A stretch of DNA of 64,000 bases from Congeria kusceri (Eukaryota > Mollusca > Bivalvia > Myida > Dreissenidae). The notes beneath the pieces were generated by a model. It saw only the letters and a program-made list of their open reading frames with translations. It was not told the DNA's origin and made no database searches. How positions within the stretch are numbered: the first letter of the stretch is position 1; the number at the start of each line of letters is the position of its first letter. The DNA lies in contig CM051029.1 of assembly GCA_027627225.1 (NCBI GenBank), positions 25,304,851 through 25,368,850 of the forward strand, written 5' to 3'. The position numbers and the translations under genes are program-made. Shown piece by piece: positions 12,801-27,800 of the stretch.

Positions 12801-15800
12801 TTCATTCTCTACACCTTAGTGCTATGGTACCTGCATGTGTAAAAGCAATTGCCATATATGTGCTTATATTTTTATATAACTCAGAAACATACATCCGATT
12901 TCATGACCATTGCTTTTGTCTTCATATTGCATTCCCTAGGTACGTCAATGACCACCTTTGTACGTCCCGTGGCCCGTTCCAGCGACCCGATCTAAGAAAG
13001 TCACTATTGACTGAAAGTATGTTGCGAGACGGGTGTCACCAGTCAACGATTGGTTTTAAGGTAATTTGCATTACAAATAGACAACAGTTATATGCTACAT
13101 TATTTGTGAGCATTATTAACGTAATAATTAATAACCAAATCTGCTTCATTTCAACAGAACGTAAATTCAGAACGAATTCTTAATTAATAATTGTATAATA
13201 TTGTTTCGTCCTTAAAATATTATCATGGTGACTTCCAGGTACAATGTTCGTACGAGTGGTCCTTGACGATGTTTGGACCAAGATCGACTCCAGTAACAAG
13301 TAACAGCATAGACACTGGAGTACCAGCAGTAAGTTACTTGTACAACTACATGTTTGCATTTGTGTTATGTTCAAGCCGCAGTCCATAGAATATAATTCAA
13401 TATATATTGAATTGACATTATTTTTAATGAACGTTAATGACGTTTATTCGACTGAAAACTGTTTCTTATTTACGAAATGCATTTTATGATGTCTTTGTTC
13501 GAAAACGCTTGGTACGAACGGAATATACACTAATGTACACTACTGATTTACTACAGAGGCATCACCAGCTCTCGCATACAGATGATTGTACGATAAAAAG
13601 TTACCAAAACGTTATTATTTGACCGATTTTAATGCGTTTTTTGCGTATTTTTATCGGAAAGATGTCCATTAGAAACGATTTCTGCTTAGTTATATTTTTA
13701 TTAACATATTTCTGGACTGCTGCTTTAACGAAGTTGGAGGTATTATTTCGAAAATTATCACAAACCTGATTATTTCTTTCTAATATTTGAACGGATTTTG
13801 ATGTATGTACTGTTTGTCATACATTATTGTTGAAACGTTTCCAAATATATGGGGAACAACTATGTACAATGAAATCCACTTCTATCGATATATCGCATCT
13901 ACCGATGCTGAAACCAATTTCACGGTTGAATCGGTATATATTTCAATTGAATCAACTTCGGTTGTAAAATTATAACGCATGTGAAAGACATTGATCCGGG
14001 TTAACAGTCAACAGTATACGGTCTGCTTGATTAAATAATCATTGTTGTGGTAGTCAATAAAAATGGGCCTCTAATGTGACTGTCCTTATAATTGGCTCAT
14101 TATTTTGTAGAAATACCATTGGTTTCTTGCGTTAGTATTTATTGACGGCATGGACACAGAACATGATTATTAGAATGAAAATATTTGCACACAGGCCGTG
14201 AAAATAATGAAAATCAGTAACCGTAGTGAACTTTGTAAACTATCCTGAATATTTATTAAATTTTAACAAATTTCATTTGTTGATGTTCTTGTTTATATCA
14301 TTAAGTGTTTGAACGTAAAATGCTCGGTACTTTGCGTCTTTCTTATAAACCTGTATACCAATCTCTTGGTTACCTATTTACGGATGTAATATGGCAATTG
14401 GATATAGCAATACAAATGCTATGATTCGACGATATCGTTACAAGCGGAATTAGCTGTATTATGTATATGTTAATAAGGACCAGTATTAAATGCGTCATTT
14501 GATATATTGAAGCAATTCCTTACCATTCCGACTGACGGTTCAAGTCAGGCATTCCTATCATCCACACCGCTCGGCTGCACGAATGATACCTCCACGACCT
14601 CTTTATCGATGTCATGTGAAATCGAGTTCCCTTTAAAGCGTTCGCACTCCGACACTTGCCCGCCAACAACAAACACCAACGACCACCATCGTTGTGGCGC
14701 CCGCCTCGTTGGTCTGACGAGTTATGGGCTTGATTGGCATGGTTCATGGGAAAAGTTCTTTAACAATGTTCGTTATGGATACGCATATGATTATTTAATG
14801 GGAAGAACTATTGCTACGCATCACAAACGAATAGTTTCTCAAGAGAGTCGCAGTTTAGTAGATCGGTACACCGAAGAGTATTGTCCTAGCTCCGGAGGAC
14901 AGGGTACCATTTGGGAGGGATACACACTGCCTTCACAAAAGGTAAACTTAGTCAGTAAAATAGCTGTAAGTATGTATACCAATTATGAATTATGTTACAA
15001 AATAATATTGAACAAACAGTCATTTAGAAGTTAGTAGAATTAACGTTGATGTCCATTGTTTACAGACTGATTTCAGTTTACGTTAAATTATGTTAAGATT
15101 TTAGTTTTGTATCCATGACAAGTGTGATTTGTTTTCATTTCATGATTAAACATCTTGTACTTTGTTTTTGAAGGTTATGAATATTTTGCTTCTTTTGTTG
15201 TACATTTGCTTTTCTGTTAGTGATACATTCTGTAGTAGAAAGATCGATTACATACATGTTTTTGGTGTTATTTTATTCGAATCAAATATGCGGAAATCCC
15301 ATACGCCAAATGCACAAACAAAATAGCTTAAGCAGAATTGTCGCGCATTAAGGGTTTATTTGCTCTTCATTTCAGATTACTGTGAACAACCAGAATACAA
15401 CAAGCAGTACATGTTCAATTCGATGGAGCAAAGACGATAAACAACCAATGCTGACTAAAACAAAAGGAAAAGAGTAAGATACTGGTTTGCTGAGTATGTT
15501 GTTGTAATGTCCAACCATTATAATGCATACTTCACTGATTTGAACTGATGCTCTAAATAATAATTATTAATCATTATTAAATACCTTAAGTTATTTACAA
15601 CAGTGCCTATTTAAACAAAGAATTCATAAACCAGAAAACAGTTCTCAATCCATGCACATTCTGTTTATTCAAAGACCTCTTGCATGTATCAAGGACGTTA
15701 TTACCACACTACCCGAAGCCTTAGTGATACAACACCATTTATGTACATAAATACACGTTGTTGAATTGCTTTTAGCTAAGATTTAACAAAACCAGTTGGG

Positions 15801-18800
15801 TTGACATTCTAAGTGTTCACGACTATTGAATTCAATGACAAAATGGTTATACATGATATGTTCCTATCGACTTTCATAGAAGAGCGCCAGTTACAAAATG
15901 CACGAATACTCATTGTATATGTTTATATTCTTATATACTTGCATTATATATATTTGCAAGCATTTGTATACGTATACAGATCCTGGAGCATTCCCATTGA
16001 TGTGACGGGCGAATTTCTGCTGTTCAGAAGTTTGGCATATCCTGTTGAGGTAGAAATTTGCACCACCATGTTGTTTTCCTTGCAAGGACTAAGCGGCCAC
16101 ACGTGTATGCTACATGTATTGCGTAAATTTGCATGAACAAAAAGTACACCGACTTTATTTATTATATAAATTTTATTGTTCGTCTATATTTGCTGATGCA
16201 AATAATTGTTTGTACTATTTCCACTCGTAGTACTAGCTGTTTCCCCTATTATAATATGCAAGTAAATGATGTACAATGTAGCTTAATTGCCATACTACTT
16301 GTAAGTCAGTACCGACAAAACAGGTACAATATCATTTGTATAATATACTACAATCAAGTTCAGATTCGCAAAACATATACTGTTTATAATACTCTTCATA
16401 CAGGTCCAAATCAAGACGGAGACATGCGCATCTTCTCACACAGTCTGTGTGTGCGCCCTCACCTTCCGAGATGGCAACACAATCTACACCGTTGGTATCT
16501 GTGACGGAATAACGACCCAGGGATTCCTGTGGGCAGCGGCCAATGGGGAGCTCACTTTGAGATACACTGAAACAGGATCGGTACGTTTTGAATACAGTAC
16601 ATTTTTATTTTGCAGGCATTCTAATTTTGATATTAATAAACTTGAATTCTGTATACAGAGTAAACTCATCTCGACTGACCTTCTATAAATCGTAATGTGC
16701 ATTCCATCATGGTGTGATTTTGTGATCGCCTTTTGTCGCTTTTTTAAATTTGTGTATATAATAAATACTTCACACTGTTATCAGATCCGCGTTCTGAACG
16801 GTATGGACGGCTCATTGATGAAGGACTACTCTCTGCACTCACTGACGGTGGAGATATCTGACTCCAGCAGTATGGAGGACTTTACACTGTTAGACGGTCT
16901 CTGTGCCTTCGAGGACAACACGTTCAGAGCAAGCACTGGTGGCCTGATGCTCAGCAGTAACGGTTTCCTGGAGAGCTGGAGGTAATTGCATATTAAACTG
17001 ATGATTGTCCTACCTTTTCTACGTTTAGGGTTGTTTAGGGAATTGATGGTATAACATTGTATCTAAGCTAAGTAGGGAACAAGAGGTTGATGGTCAGCAC
17101 TGGTGGCCTGATGCTTAGCAGTGACGCTGCCTTGAGAGCTGGATCGAAACATATTGTTTTGGATGAAAAAGGAATGATATTATTTGCAATCCATATCAAA
17201 TGGAAATATAGAACGTTAGGCAAAATAATTAATATTGATTTGCACTTGATTATTTGACTATATTTACGGTTACTTTGATAATTGGAAAGTATTTAATTGC
17301 ATCTTCATTGGCAATTATATCGAATGTATTTATTTCGTAGAAGTACGTGTTTTGTAATATATAATGTATGGTGTATCTTTTGTGAATCCTATATATTGTA
17401 ATAAGTACGCCAAATTATGTTTCATGTATTATGACGTCATGACGTCATTATAACGTCTTTGTCATAACATGTTACCTGAAGAAGGCTTTTCAGAAGAAAC
17501 GTTGTGATTAAATAAATTAACTATGTTTGAAGTTTGACTTCTTCATAAAATATATATTGTAATATATAATGGTAATCGAGAACTTTAGTATTGTAAATGA
17601 AATGACATTTGTTTTCAAACATTGCAGCATTGGCCCGCAGACAACCTCAAGTTTGTTAGCTCCGAAGCTGATCCACACACAGTATGCCTACCAAGAGACC
17701 CTCTACAGCTGCAGTTGTCCACTAGATTCGGAAGACATTTTTGGCTCCAACAATAGCTTAACCACATCATACAACATGCAGTATGCTGGCGTTACAAAAT
17801 GTTCCAAAGATAACGCTTACAACGTTACCCATGACGGAGAGACCTGGGTAGGAACGGTCGTACCGGACTTTGCGATCGAGAATGTGACGCTGGCGTTCGA
17901 ATTCGTGAAAACGTCAGTTGGCAACAAAATATACGAACGTATAGCAGTCTGTCATTTCGATGGCTTCAAAGGATTCCTTTATGATATTTATTGGTATGTC
18001 ACACACTTTGTATGCAACTCTATTAATGCATGCAGATTCCTACTATTTGGTGTGCATATTGAATATTTGATGTGTGTGCTTATATCGCGGAATATATTGA
18101 ATAGCAACTACTTGTTATGTCGTGACAAGTTTTACAATTCCGTAAAAAATATAACGGAATTATTTTACTTCTAATGGAGACTGCGTTTCATTAATTGTTT
18201 CATTGGCTTAAATATATAGAAGTTTTCCGATTTACTGCTGGATTGATTAACAAAAACTTTGCACTATTTACATGACATCATTGGCTATTCATGAGGATAT
18301 TCTTGTCCATGTATAATTATTAAACTTTTTAAACTGAATGGTTTGTAAACATGTAGTTTCCTTAATAACAGCTTAACATTCACCATGGCAGTTACAGATA
18401 GCAATGACGAAGACTTAGTTTTCATAAACAATTTGAATATAATATGTCATGCATCGATGATACTAGTAATATAGCAGTGCTCTTATTAAAAGTAGCAACA
18501 AATATGATACATTTATATATAGGTACGCCGATGAAACCATGCTCCATAAGAATTCCAAACAGTCGCTGACAACTGCGGGTTTCAATAAAGTTCCATTTCA
18601 AACGCTTATGACGGCCTATAACTCTCACAGTCAAGGAGTGTGTGCAGTTAACAAATTGGTATGTGCATTACGATGAATATATTAGTTTACGTACATAAAT
18701 CTAGTAAAATTGGTATACATATAAGAGTATTCTACTTAAAATAAGTTTTGGCACTATTAATCACGGGAAACACTAGTGTACAAACAAAACCGAGTATACC

Positions 18801-21800
18801 TATAGAAGATAATTCAAGCGTTAAGTTATGCCTATCGTGAGTTCATTAATGTCAGGTTAATGTGTCGAGCTATAAATAAAAGTTGCTGATACTGTATATA
18901 TTGGAAACTATTGTTTCACTATTGCAATATTTCTGTTTTGCATCATGGTCTGTTATACAATTACAGCTTACATTAAAAGAGACTTAAATTGCAAATATTC
19001 AAACACGTTATTGAATGTAAATTTTAAATGTTCCTATCGATTTCAGGTGTTACGCCATGGGTCAAAATGCAGAACCAACTCAATTTATAATATTAAAATC
19101 TCCCATTGAGAATTTTTAATTGCAAAGAATGGTAACTAACAGAAAGTTAAAACTAAATAATTGTTTTTTTCACAGTGGCGTTGCGCCGTATCAGTGCTGA
19201 ATACAAACGGCATCGAAGTTCTGGCAGCGTCCTACAGTGAACCTTTTGAGTTCATTACAGTAAGTCCAGATATTCTGTGATCGTATTAAAACATATGGAC
19301 AAGTTCAAAGAACCCGAGAGGATAATATAATTTTCTTGATCTAGTATGTAGTCGGCCAATACATTTGATTATAGGCAGCATAAATATATGGGACCCATAT
19401 GGGTCCAATATGAGCTACCATATGGGGCCTGTATGGGCTAACGATATGGGGCCAAATGGGATTTTGCAAACTATATTTGTGTGGGTCCCAGATGGGTTGC
19501 GATATGGGACCTATGTGGGTTCCATGTGGGCCCAAGATGGGTCCTTTATGGGATACTCATATAGGTCCAATATGTGCTTCGATATGGGTCCTGTATGGGC
19601 AATCCATATGGGGCCAAATGGGAGTTTGCAAACTGTAGTTGTATGGGTTCCAGATGGGTTGCGATTTGGGACATATGTGGGTTCCATGAAGTCCAAAGGT
19701 GGGTCCTATATGGGGTACCCATATAGATCCAATATGGGATTCGATATGGGTCCTGTATGGGCAACCCATATGGGGCCAAGTGGGATTTTGCAAACTGTTT
19801 TTGCATGGGTCCCAGATGGGTTACGATATGGGACCTGCGTGGGTCCCATTTGGACCCAAGGTGGGTCCTATATCGGCTACCCATATGGGTCCAATATTGG
19901 CTTCGATAGGGTTCCTTTATAGGCATCCCATATGGGGCCATGTGGGATTTTGTTAACTGTGTTTGCATGGGTCCCAAATGAGTTGCATTATGGGATACAT
20001 GTGGGTTCTATATGGATCCAAGATGGGCACCCATTTATAGGCTACCCATATGGGACCCATGCAAAAGGTGTTTGCAAAATCCCACTGGGCCTCATATGAG
20101 CTGCCCGATTAGGACCCATCCATGTCATTATTAAAGTTCATTCTTTAATACAACAACACATTTAATCCTTTCTTACTTTAATTGGATTGCCATTTGCAGA
20201 ATATAAAACTTACTTGTAATTAACATATGTCTGTTGTCGTTAAAGGGTATTCAATAGATGTGTTAGTTCCTTTATGCATAATTTTCACGGACAATGCATG
20301 TATGTACTATATATGTACAATCAATCACTTGTTTTCTACATGTCAACAAGAAAAATAAGCAATCACACACTATTCATGATGACATTTTGGCCTGTGTTAC
20401 AAAAATGGACCATACCATTTAGATCATATTAACTAGTCTAGAAAGATACAATTCTGTAAGTAAAGCATGATTGATTAACTAGTCTAGAAAGATACAATTC
20501 TGTAAATAAAGCATGATTGTGAACTGCACACATGTGGCACAATAAAACAGCAATCAAAGAATAACACATTATGAGTAAATTCAGACACACTTAAAAGCCA
20601 AACACAGCGTGGACAAATCTAACACTTGATGTGACTCTATAGCACACAGCCTTTACTGGTAGTAAGGCATGGTAATGGAATCTAATGCGAGACAACTCCA
20701 CCAGTAGATATACCAATCTCACAGTATTGTATAGTATGGACCAATTAACCTAACAAAGACGTTTTAGTATGACTATATTATCAGAATTTACAAACAAAAG
20801 GTAAACCTGTAAGTATAGGCCTCCGACACAGAATACGACATAAATGCCAGTTATACATACTGAAATATACCACCTTGCGTTCATAATATTGATAATATTT
20901 TATGTATCAGGCACAGAATACAGCATATATAACAATTTTAATCCTTGTACATTCCAATAGACAACTGTGTTATCATAGAATCTGGCCCAGAATACAACGT
21001 AAGTGTATATTATGGTTTCGAATCAATTCAGACATACCAGTGTGTTTTTATATTGGCAATATAATTTATATATCCAACCCACAATGCAACGTAAACAGTT
21101 TCAAACAATTCTGATAGTTGTGTTTTCAAAATCTCAATATAAAAATGTATCGTTCCAAATTAGAGTACCGCATAATGATAAAAGTGCAATACAAAACAAT
21201 TCAAATAGGCCAATGTGTTAACTTATAAATATCTATTAACCATAGATTGAGATATATAGCTATTATTTTCAGTAGGCAAGCCTGTTATTTTGAAAGATGT
21301 CATTGCATACACCATTGTTATAAAACATTTGAGAATGGTCACAAGACAAAGGCTCACAAACTAATTCAAGTATGAAAATAGTTAGGGTTGTGTTAATTTG
21401 TAAGAGCCACATCTCAATGATACTAACTTGATCATGCATTAATATTCAATATGTAAAAACGGTTAAAACTTTCTCACATTTAATACCGAGCCTTCATTAA
21501 ACAACAAATGAATCAAAACATAAAGCATGATCAAGATAATGTAAAATATAAGGAGGACTGATGTGGTGAAATCAAACTGTAAGCGAGCAATTCTAAACTA
21601 TCAAGTATTTCTAAAAAAATCTTTCAAAAGTTAAAAAGTTATGTTTCTTGAAATAAACCTTTTTTTTTTTTTTTTTAAAGAATATTAGTATATAATATTT
21701 TTTTGAACAGGTTACATTACAAGCCTGAAAATATTATAGGGAATATGTGAAGTAACATGAGCTGTCTCAGGACAGGGCGCTCGACTATTCACTAACTTAA

Positions 21801-24800
21801 AGTCTTTGAAAGTGTAATATATTCTGTCAGTGACTTTACATAATTACCATAAAAACGTATGTGAAATTTCAATTGAATACATGTAGTAGTTACAGAGATA
21901 TGCAAGGCTTCCATTAAGGGAAGTTTGGGAGTAATTTACTGCCATTTTTGGCACAGAACTTCCAAAATTGCAGCCATATAAGTTGCTGAACTTCCAAAAT
22001 TGTAGCAAGGAAGTTCCATCATGTAAGAATTAACACGTTAGAAGAACAATTAAGAAATTTTTGTAAATGTATACCTCTCTCACTGAATAAATTGGCATAT
22101 AAGCACTTGATGAAAAAGAACTGCCTTAAAAAACCTTGAATTTTATACTTAATATACCCATTTCTGAAAATCTCAGGACTTCTGTAGCGCAATACTGTCA
22201 AAACTTCCAAATATTATGAGCAAAACTTCCGAAATTAGAGGCCAGGAAGTTCAAACTTCCAGTTTTCAAAAGTTAATGAAAGCCCTGGATATGTACTTGC
22301 ACACAAACTTTAACCTGAATATTTCTAAGCACAAAAAAGGTCATAATTCTGCTTAAATGCTAGTCACAGTAATGGGCATTGGCTAGTTACATTATAATAT
22401 GACCATGAAGACATGTGAGAAGTTTCTGCTGAATATCTGAATTAGCTAAATTGCAGATAAGAGTTATAGGCCTTGGTCAGTGACATTACATAATGACCCC
22501 GAAGACATGTGTAAAGTTCCAATTAAATATCTGTAGTAGTACTGTTGTTATTGATATATATACTTGTTGCACGCAACCTGAATTTTCTACGTACAAAAAA
22601 GGCCTAATTCTGCTAAATTGCAGGACAGATTTATGGGCCTTGGTCAGTGACCTTACATAATGACCAAGAAGACATGTGTGAAGTTTCAATAAAATATATG
22701 TAGTAGTACTGTAGTTATTGATATATGTACTTGTTGCACGCAAACTTTAACCTGAATTTTCTAAGTACAAAAAGGGGCATAATTCTGTTAAATTGTAGGT
22801 CATAGTTATTGGTCTTGGCCAGTGACCTTATATGATGACCTTGAAGGCATGGGTTAAGTTTCAATTAAATATCTGTAGTAGTTACAGAGATACGGACTTG
22901 TTGCCCACAAACCTTAACCAGAGCATTATGCCGACGCCGACGAACCGGTGAGTAGTATAGCTCAAACTATTCGGTGAATAGTCGAGCTAAAACACATATA
23001 CAATTATTTAAAATTTAAGTCGATGTAGTACAACATTTTAGACTATGATTGCGATCATTTCACTCACAGCAATTACAATTGCTGTTTTTTTTTTAAATTA
23101 CAAACTACTGGATATAAATATCAAGTGTCAATAACACTGGTAATTATGATGTGCATTGTTTCTCTTATTTAGTGTGGTAAGGGCTAATGAACTTCATTGC
23201 TAATTGACTGTCTCTTGTTATGAACACGAAAAGACTGGACTCCATACATGTTCTGCAATTACTGCCTTGTTACTAGTTAATTGAACTGATCACTGTTTGG
23301 TTATCAGAAGTATGGGGTGTTTCACGTTCATTTATTTACATCTGCAGCATTTTTGGATCACACACACCAACAAGTAGCTTTTTTCAGTTTTCTCCTCACT
23401 GTACGCTTGCCTTGCATACTTGGTTCCTCGACCTTAACATATGTTCTGAAAGTACAAATTAAAAAATATGTGTTGAAATGAAAAAAACATTAAGAAATGC
23501 ATAGAATTCCAGACAGTGCGAAACCTGTCAGAAAATCAGATGTGTCAGACAAAAAATGAGGGTGTCTGACAAAATTAATCACAAACCTTATACATATTAT
23601 TATTTAATGTTAGTTAAACCTTTGTTTGATATATAAAGGAATTATTACTGCAACAATCAGTGTATGCATTATGTTATGCAAAATAAATAAATAATAATTA
23701 GTTAACAGTGTATATGTTTTCAACATGTGGTGTATGCTTTACATATCATTGTCTGACAGATTACTTTGAGGTCTGGGATTCAAAAAATAAAATCTGATTA
23801 AAGTTGATATACATGTTATGTACTCTTATAAACAAACAACAATTTTATTTTCATGAAATAAACAGCAATTTCATTTTCTCAACATATAAAACTTCTTTAT
23901 CAATTTTGGACAAGTTGAAGTTTGACAAAATGTTGTTTTCCATCATTTCTGCTGAAGTTGTACTGTAGAACAAATGCTCTTTCATAATCTCCATACCTGT
24001 GTGAAGAAGGGGATACTTGTATGTATTATATATCTGTAAAATATGTTATAAGCTATTTATAAATGAGCATTTAAAGGGACTATGTCAACGAAAAAATGGC
24101 TTCCTATTGCACTATAAATTATATTATTTGATAGAAATACGCTATTCTAAGGCATGTGTATTAAATAAATAAATATAATATAAAACACAATAATATATTT
24201 GATAAAAACAAATTAGCAAAAAAGCCTGAAAAAAAAAAAAAAAACCCAAGTGAATATCGAACTCAATACTTAGGAGCCACACAAAGAAATGACAGTAGCC
24301 AGCGCACTAACCAACTGCATTATCACGCTTGGTAAGGAGTCATTTGTAAACTATGGTTATACATAATGCTCACAATTCTGATGTCAAAACATAAACTGGA
24401 AAATGGCCAAACAAACAAAACCCATAATATTAATTGATTTTTATCTCAGAATGCGTACACTCTTTTCCCATTATATATACCCTGTTTTAACCGTTATTAT
24501 ATGCCAGTATTAATATCTAAATTTCAGTTTTTTTTTAAAGAAGAAATTCCCCCTTGAGGCTCTTTCTGATGACATATTCTGTTAAAGGGACATGTTCACA
24601 GATTGGCAAATTGGCAATTTTCTAAATATTTTTTATAGATCCCACAAAGAAAAATACATTATATATAAACAAGCAAAATGACACTACAGACAAAGAAATA
24701 TATTGGAAATACAGTGACTTTTATGAAAAATCATCAATTGAAATGGCTAAAATTATAGTTTTATGAAAAATCAACTGAAATGGCTAAAATTATAAAGCGT

Positions 24801-27800
24801 TTCTAACGCTTTTTGTCGGTATTTTGGAAAACATGTGTACCACTTATATACGGATTAGTGTTAAACATTCACCTCAATGATCGGCCGTCAGAATAGCTGA
24901 GTGGTTACAGTGAAAGGTTTTTAATCCTGGCGGACGTGGTTTGAGTCCCGTCCAGGGCAATTTTTTTTTAAATTTATTTTCTTGATATACTATTTGTTTT
25001 TTGTCAATCCAAGATCGTTTAAATTGCAGTTAAATTGCAGTTAAGACGCTAAGTTACATTTAAAAAAAAAACGAACATGTGTGAACAAGTCCCTTTCAAA
25101 GAAATATAGTTTCATGTTATACTGGTATTTGGCCAGTCTACTGCAGGTAAGATTAACATCATATGTAAGCGCTACCAGTAGCCAAAATAGCCATTGGCTA
25201 CAAAACTTTATGATTGGTTAAAATTTCTATAATTTTGCTACTAAATATTTTGGAAAACATTTAAACATGAAGCATATTTTCTGAAGATATTTCTAAATAA
25301 TGGGTTTTCTTTGCAAAATCAAATTTTTTGGCTACTAGTTCAGATATTTTATCGCCAACCTAGTCAGATAGATCTACACGTAAATATTTTAAATTTTATA
25401 ATTAATAATGTATAGCATGTTTACCAATTATGTATAATGTCTTTAATTAAGATATAATTTAATTTTACAGAAGATCATGTTAGAATCGAAATAATTGACA
25501 TGTTAGCGTTGGCTATTGCGGTAATCATCAAAAGTTTGGAGTTCTAATGTGAAGCACTTAAACCACGAGGGCAGTAGCCCGAGTGGTTTGATGACAAGCA
25601 TCGGAACGACAAACTGTTAGTTATTATCGTATTAAACTATTATTTGGATTCCAACACAATATTCTGTAAAATTCTTCTGTAATTTTAAAGGTTATGAATG
25701 AAAACTATAGGAATCTATACTCCGCCCATTTTCCACAAAAGTACATTCACATGCGTTTCAGTGATGTCAATAAACCATAACAATTCAAATGACGTAAGCT
25801 TGGTTGATAAACATTGAGCGAATGGCGTTATACTTAAGAAATAATTGACGGGTAAATGTTGGTTATTGCGGTAATAACCAACGGTTTGGAGCTCCGATGC
25901 GTAGGAATTAAACCACGAGGGCGGTAGCCCTAGTGGTTTGATAACAAGTATAACGACAAACCGTTGGTTATTAACGCAATAACAAACTGTTATTCGTCAG
26001 TTATTTTGATTCTAACACATCCTTATATAAAATTCGTATTTTTAAAGGTTTAAATGAGAACTATATTTATCTGTACTCCGCCCATTTTCCGAGACGTGCG
26101 TTTCTGTGACGTTAATCAATCATAACAACTCAAAATGATGTCAGCTTTATTGATAAACATTGAGCGAATGGCGTCATACTGATCGATATAATACAGTTAA
26201 AATATCATGCCAAACAGCGCAAATCAAAAACATATTAACAAAACGTTAACGTTTTTGTGAACTTAAGTACAAAATATATAGTACAAATGTGGTTAAATTG
26301 CTTACATAATGCAAACATGATTTGTTTGTCACAATTTGCTATCGCGCGTTTGAGCACGTGCATTTTACGAAACAATTTCTTCGAATTTCCGGAACTATTT
26401 TCAAAACGTTAAGCTCCGCTGATAATTTGTTGCAGAATAACCCACAGTTATTTTCCTTCTTATCTACGGACCACTAGCCGCGTGCCGTGGTAGATTGTTG
26501 ATAAATACTGTGAAAATATTAAGCACCTGCATTTTACGGAACGCTTTTTAATTACCGGAACTATTTTCAAAACATAAGGCTCCGCCCATAATTTGTTGCA
26601 GAATAACCCATGGTTGATTTTATTCTTTATCTATGGAAAATTAGCGGCGTGGCCGTGCTGTGTTAGAATAAAATATAACGCGATTAATAACACAAATGAA
26701 TTTGCTGTTTATTTTTGATGTAATTAAATATGTTAATATTGATTATAGCGATAAATAAGAACATGATAATTAATGCAAGGCATATAACAATTAAATATAG
26801 GATGTATATTTTGTGTGTGAGATTGCTTAAGCAAATTCATACAATTAAACTTCTGAATTCAAATGCATGAAACTTATTGTTCTAATTAGTGAAATTATTC
26901 CAACATTCAATTAATTGGCATATAGTGTACGTTTTAATAAATAATGCAACTTCAACAAAAGCAACTATATTATTTTCCTACTGATAACCCATGCTTTATT
27001 TGCACAAAGATTACACGTACAAAACAACACACAGTAGTAAAGTAACATTTTCTAAATAGTCGCGAAAATACATGATAATAGAGATATATTTACTGATTTA
27101 AAGTGCAATTATGATTATTAAGTTATGACATACATTTTTTTCCAAGTGCAAAACACATATTTACTTACTTGATATTTAAGAAATGCAAGCTGCACTGTGC
27201 TCCTCGAAAGAAAATCTGCAGTTGACAAAACAAGATAGCGGTCGTGAATAACTGCCTCGAACTGGTCATAGAAGCACACATCAGACTGACCGATATGGGC
27301 ATGTTTGCTGGGTCCCATATGGACTTGCTAGTTAGGAACCGATATGGTTTCTCTTGCTGGGACCTATATGGGTTTGCTATTGGTGACCCATCTAGGCCTG
27401 CTTTTTGGGGGCCCATATGGTCATTCTGACTGGGACCCATGTGGGTTTGCTTTTGGGTGACGCATATCTAGGCTTTCATGCTGGGACCCATATTGGCTTG
27501 TTTGCGTGGGTCCTACCTGGGACTGATAAGGGCATAACAATGTATGTGGGACCCTTACAGAACCCATGTGGTTTATTAGCCCAATTATAGCCCATATTGA
27601 GTCCACATAGGCTGGCTTGGCGGGACCCATACGAGCTTACTTGCTGGGGACCCATATGGTCTTTATTAATGGGACTTGTATTGGGTTGAATGTTGGTGTC
27701 CCATATGTGCTTGCTTGTTGGGAACCCATATGGGGATGCTCTTTGTGACCCATATGGGCTAGTTTGTTGGAGACCCATACGGGCCTTTTAGCTGGGTCCC

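Noticed and set aside
24885..24960. Functional tRNA gene
   Set aside because: A- and B-box motifs are present, but acceptor and anticodon stems do not pair well, and the sequence sits in a mobile element.
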